From Utricularia gibba (lineage: Eukaryota; Streptophyta; Magnoliopsida; Lamiales; Lentibulariaceae), in NCBI GenBank assembly GCA_002189035.1, contig CM007989.1, forward strand, positions 620,001-684,000: a stretch of 64,000 nucleotides of DNA. The letters run 5' to 3'. The notes beneath the pieces are model-generated. The model made no database searches, was not told where the DNA came from, and worked only from the letters and a program-made list of their open reading frames with translations. A program made the translations under genes and the position numbers. Shown piece after piece: positions 56,690 through 64,000 of this stretch; position 1 is the stretch's first letter; every line of letters starts with the position of its first letter.

Positions 56690-58284
56690 GTAAGCTCCCA
56701 TACCAATTTCTTGAGTACAACATCTTCTACCATCTGTTCGACGATTTTCCACCGTGGGGGATTGATGGTTTCTTGGGCCAACGGGATAATGGAACTTTCC
56801 CCGCCGAAGGCCTGGCCCAAGGCCCCAAACTCCAAGTCCATATATATAATTTATTATTACTTACTACAATATATTTAAATATAAATATAAAACATATTTA
56901 ATATACTAAAAATATATATTTAAATATATTTAAAATATATATAACAAATTTTATAATGGGTCTCTAAAATTACAAGACCTTTCATGTTTAATCTCAATGA
57001 TCTTATTATATGATAAAAAAATGATCGTGACATTAAATTGGAAAAAAATAATCCCAAAATATTTTCCATAATAATAAAATTGATCTCCATTTCATAAGAT
57101 AATCAAATTTATCGAGTCAGTCAATGAGGTAGTTTGTCAGACGATCCATCGACAATGACATGTATTCAGATGTCCAATCCGCGTCATGCCCTCAGCATTA
57201 AACCTACCCTTAGTAGCATCACGCGTCATGGGATACGGACCCACCGCTCCTCACGTGACAATTACTTGGCTCATTAAATTAAATATACGATATAATATTA
57301 ATTTTAATATTTTGGAAATTAAATATTAAATTACATTATTTGAATTTTAATTCGGAGGCTATGATTTGGATTGAATAAAAATAATTGAGTTCAGGGAACA
57401 TGTGCTATTTCCACATGATAGGTGATAGAGTTTGGGATATTAATGATGCTTTGAAATTTGAAAAGTTTCCTGCTCACCGACCCACATAAATGAATGAATT
57501 GATTAGTGGGTTGAACATCGGGGATTCTCCAAAGATAACAATTTTAATTCGTTGACCAACCACCCCCCGCCCCAATGCAAATAGGAAACTAGGTGGGGGT
57601 GGGTGTTACGGGATTTTTGATTTTAGGTTGACTCATGCAACCCTAATGGTCCAAGAAAGTAAGAAAATGATACACATAGTTGATAATTCAGGAAGAATCG
57701 AGAGTAATTAACATATTAGAAATACAATTACATTAAGATTATTACGACTCACTCTCATTTTATACAATTTTATTTATTCGATTATCTAATTTTCATGATT
57801 TTATATTTTTTTATGAAAAATGTATATACAATATTGATAGAATCTCTATATTTAAATATGTATTTTTTCTATTTGTAACTAATGTGTGATATTTTCACTA
57901 TGGCTCTAAACTTACAAAAGGATATGAAGAAAGGTTTTTAGATAGATACTCTTTGGCAAGAATTCGATATTCGAAACTCTTAAAAAAAATGAGGGAATCA
58001 TGAAAGAAAATAAGGGAATAAAATTGTGAAGGTATTCAGACATGAGGGGCGGTTACCATTTATATGGATTTATGTTGTCTTGACTAGGAATGGACTTCAA
58101 CGGTCGCCGTGGGGATGCAGTGTGTGTCGTGTGGATCACGCACCCACGCGCGCCTTTATTCATTTATTTTGCAGTATATAAAGGATTTGTTGAGGGCGGT
58201 ACCTGGGGATATTTGTGTACTCTTCTTCTTCTTCTTCGTTCGATCGAGCATTTCCACAATTTTCTGTGAACAACCGCCAAAGTG
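56690..58284. other. AT-rich intergenic region
   Basis: About 1.5 kb with strongly AT-rich tracts (56845-57070, 57270-57350, 57720-58010). No coding signal. The 3' end (58090-58280) is the promoter/leader of the next gene, including TATATAAAG at about 58175 and a CTT repeat at 58220-58237. Confidence 0.5.
58175..58183 (+). promoter_or_regulatory. TATA box of the DUF4228 gene
   Basis: TATATAAAG lies about 105 bp upstream of the ATG at 58285, at a sensible distance for a short leader. Confidence 0.6.
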
Positions 58285-58761
58285 ATGGGGAACTATTCAT
58301 CATCGTGTTTCAGATCTCAATCCGGAAAAGCGACGCTCATCGATCTAGATCAGGATCTCACATTCCTGATCGACGCTCCGATCAGCGCCGCGGAATTGAC
58401 GTCGGAGGAGCCCAATTATGTCGTCTCACGGCAGTCGGATCTCGCCGCTGGTCGGCGGATCTCCGCCATGAAAGGCGACGAGGTTTTAACCGCCGGCGGC
58501 GTTTATGTTCTGATTCCTGTCGCCAGAGTCGACGGCGAGATTTTTCCCATCGAGATCGCGGCGATCGAATTCGCGTGTGGTAAGAAAAGAGCATCGAATC
58601 AGAAGCACGGATCCAAGGTTTTGCCAGTGGCGAATGAGATTCCGGCAGAGGAGTGGGAGGAATTGAAGGCATCCCGTAGCGTGAGAACCGTGAAGCTGCC
58701 AATGAGGCGGAGGAAGCACTGGGAGCCTGCTCTGGAAACCATCTTCGAAGGCACATACTGA
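58285..58761 (+). CDS. DUF4228 family protein
   Basis: Single exon of 158 aa, ATG at 58285 (MGNYSSSCF). The N-terminal Gly2 followed by Ser/Cys suggests N-myristoylation and palmitoylation and thus membrane attachment. The body has KATLIDLDQDLTFLIDAPIS, MKGDEVLTAGGVYVLIPVAR, a Lys-rich stretch and the C-terminal RRRKHWEPALETIFE. These are the layout and end motif (W.P.L..I.E) of plant DUF4228 proteins, many of which are stress-responsive. Biochemical function is unknown. Confidence 0.85.
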   Translation: MGNYSSSCFRSQSGKATLIDLDQDLTFLIDAPISAAELTSEEPNYVVSRQSDLAAGRRISAMKGDEVLTAGGVYVLIPVARVDGEIFPIEIAAIEFACGKKRASNQKHGSKVLPVANEIPAEEWEELKASRSVRTVKLPMRRRKHWEPALETIFEGTY

Positions 58762-58822
58762 ACATTTGTATTATATCATCAAAATATATGCGTATTGTTT
58801 AATTCGTAGTACACGAAGGGTC

Positions 58823-59578
58823 TCAAGGTATGCGCTTGGGGCGCTTCACCACTACCACTGGGCACTTCACATGCTTGACGCAGTAGTCGCTCACGCTTCC
58901 CAACAGCATCCTGCCGTGTCACCGATTTATTATTGGTTAATTTTGAGGTTAACTAGTTGACTGGATAATGGGAGCCTTGGGCTGTACCTCTTCACAAATC
59001 CATAGTCATGGCTTCCCATGACCAATACGTCTGCTCTGAGTTGCGCCGCCGCCGCACAGATCACATCCTTGGCATCTCCGCTTCCCACCTTCTTCTCGAC
59101 TTTAAACTGCGATGCCAATCGCGATGGATGATGATCACAACAAGCATTGACAAAAAACAGAAGAAGAGAAGGCGAAATCGCCGTACACGAGTACCGAAGC
59201 TTCGGTAAACTGCGGCGGCACGCGTCATTACGGATTCCGTCAGAGCTCGCCTGCGCTTCTCGATCGCGGCCATCACATCGCCTTCGCCGGCGAGCAAATC
59301 TCCTGGAAATCGAAATCGGAATCGATTGGGATTTCGTGGTTGAAGAGGATTCCAGGCATCGGAAATTGTTGAAATTGATCGATCGATTGATTACCGGCTA
59401 GATCTAGGGAGGAGTACGCCGGCCTGACGTAGAGAAGGATTAGAGTCGTCTCCGTATGGTGGTTTTCTGCGATGAGATTGGTGAGGCACCAGGATAAGGC
59501 GTACATGCTCTCCTCACTCTCGTCAACCGCCACCACCACTCTCTTATCCTCGCTTTCTTCCATCGCTACAAGTTTCAT
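58823..59578 (-). CDS. Universal stress protein A-domain protein
   Basis: Four exons (59578-59395, 59302-59187, 59106-58988, 58910-58823) give 168 aa. USP features: RVVVAVDESEESMYALSWCL at the start, LILLYVRPAY, VGSGDAKDVICAAAAQLRAD, then the ATP-binding loop VLVMGSHDYGFVKR...LLGSVSDYCVKHVKCPVVVV (G-x2-G-x9-G(S/T)-type, split by an intron). Plant USPs are small dimeric proteins that bind ATP/AMP and respond to stress. The exon 2/3 junction (ACTCGT|GTACGG to CATCGCAG) is inferred by phase. A second ATG five codons downstream is possible. Confidence 0.9.
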
Positions 59579-59924
59579 GGAGAATGCATCTGGACTCTTA
59601 ATAGTCGCAGCAAAGCCCCGGGGCTGGCCGAACATCACCCAAGATATTTCGGCTTTTGGAATAATCTGACTGCAAAACGTACGAGAGCAAGCAATTCCAT
59701 AAATGAAACTTGTCGTGAAGACAAGGAAGGTGGGGACGACCAGAACTGCGCTATCTCCAAGCTACGGCCAGCCTTCAGGCGGCTCCTGTGGAAGCTCACT
59801 AGCCGTCTAAAAATCGTAAGTGACTTAATTTTTGTTATCAGAAAATGGATTTTGAAACCATTTAGAAGCAAATATGAATCAGCTTCTGATTCACCCAGGA
59901 CTGAGCCCAGGAGTGTAGTCTTCT

Positions 59925-63413
<3,489 letters not shown>

Positions 63414-63476
63414 ATCTCCGCCGTCAATTCGCCTGTGCAATAGCAACAGAACGGAGCGTTAGAGAGAAATGCAAAT

Positions 63477-63528
63477 GGCGGGAAATCACCGGGGAGATGG
63501 CTTGTATGGCGTCGTTTTGGGCGGGAAA
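63477..63528 (-). promoter_or_regulatory. Two E2F sites in the MCM7 promoter
   Basis: GGCGGGAAA at 63477-63485 and 63520-63528 are reverse complements of TTTCCCGCC, the plant E2F/DP site. They lie 64 and 107 bp upstream of the MCM7 ATG, as in other plant MCM promoters. The divergent right-edge gene may share them. Confidence 0.75.
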
Positions 63529-63539
63529 TAATCCACAGA

Positions 63540-64000
63540 TTGCATCCATCCCCTTCAAAAACCTCATATTTGCAGAGTACCCCAATCACTATTGATATTT
63601 TACAATTTTGGCCGATAAAGCGCCTCTTGAATTATTTCCCATCAACCACCAAAAACTCCAATATTGCATTTCGTCCCCCAGCCCCACGCCCCGGCAATCA
63701 GCGATCAAGAGCGCAGCTGGTAAAAATGCACTTTTCTGAACTCAGCATTCAGAATCTCGCTGAAGGTGAGTTTCATCTCTCCTGCCTTCTTCTCTGTTTC
63801 TGTGTTTCTTGTGACGTCTGTTGATTTTGGTTGTTTGCCTGTGCAGATTGAATCTGCTTGAACTCCGATGATAAGAAGGATCCTGATGGAAGTTCTTATG
63901 CTTCTTCGCTCTTCCTCAATGGTGCTCCTCTACTGATTGATTCCTTGTGTTCTCGGAGGATCCGATATTTTAGCCACTTTCGAACAAAAAAACCATCCCA
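63540..64000 (+). other. 5' end of an unidentified plus-strand transcript
   Basis: An ATG at 63727 (MHFSELSIQNLAE) leads to a good donor, GCTGAAG|GTGAGT. A T-rich stretch and acceptor TTTGCCTGTGCAG at about 63846 follow. Continuing in phase after that acceptor gives an immediate stop, so either this is a 5' UTR exon pair or the coding start lies beyond the window. Not identified. Confidence 0.3.

Noticed and set aside
56400-56901. Plus-strand ORFs near the EDRF1 first exon
   Set aside because: They are antisense to EDRF1 exon 1 and its promoter, then run into AT-rich sequence.

Overview
The window is nuclear DNA of a flowering plant, most probably a eudicot. Nearly every gene is split by short GT-AG introns (mostly 70-300 nt). 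The gene set is plant-specific in part: ORANGE, a GATL glycosyltransferase, a WUN1/SAG20-type protein, RTNLB and DUF4228 proteins, and a plastid SufC with transit peptide. There is no bacterial or organellar architecture and no intact transposon. About 30 genes lie in 64 kb, so this is gene-dense euchromatin; mobile-element remnants were not recognised.

Layout, left to right: SAM50 (partial, -), eIF2-alpha (-), apyrase 7-like (+), DEAD-box helicase RH18/DDX55-like (-), NMNAT (-), PRA1 (+), WUN1/SAG20-like (-), alpha-SNAP (-), sororin-like (+), a coiled-coil protein of unknown role (+), ribosomal protein L21 with four U14 snoRNAs in its intron (+), reticulon-like (+), group I bZIP (-), LRR receptor-like pseudokinase (-), SufC/ABCI6 (+), ORANGE (-), two tandem HAD acid phosphatases (+ +), a RhoGAP (-), an unknown acidic repeat protein with a C-terminal zinc-finger-like motif (+), a GONST3-type nucleotide-sugar-transporter pseudogene (-), GATL (-), two small unknown proteins (- -), a TMEM205-like membrane protein (-), EDRF1-like (-), DUF4228 protein (+), universal stress protein (-), MCM7 (-), and the first exon of something leaving the right edge.

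For most genes the exon boundaries were worked out by hand. They were checked by requiring phase continuity across introns and agreement with family length: eIF2-alpha 344 aa, RH18 593, NMNAT 253, alpha-SNAP 289, SufC 306, ORANGE 306, RhoGAP 377, MCM7 718. Several neighbours are divergent pairs sharing a compact promoter (eIF2-alpha/APY7, NMNAT/PRA1, alpha-SNAP/sororin-like, ORANGE/acid phosphatase, RhoGAP/acidic repeat gene, MCM7/right-edge gene). Many of these promoters carry TGGGCC/GGCCCA site II elements. Most genes are housekeeping and show no evident pathway clustering; SufC and ORANGE are both plastid proteins and converge tail to tail.

Two observations stand out. (1) Ten places in seven otherwise well-conserved genes need exactly one extra base, in nearly all cases a G or C extending a short G/C run, to restore the family reading frame. 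This looks like a systematic sequence-quality signature, not ten pseudogenising mutations. (2) The single intron of RPL21 holds four tandem box C/D snoRNAs with the diagnostic U14 segments, each exactly 113 nt from C box to D box. The gene I cannot place in any family is the acidic protein built from seven exact 114-bp repeat units followed by a second, cysteine-bearing repeat series and a UBZ-like C2HC motif.
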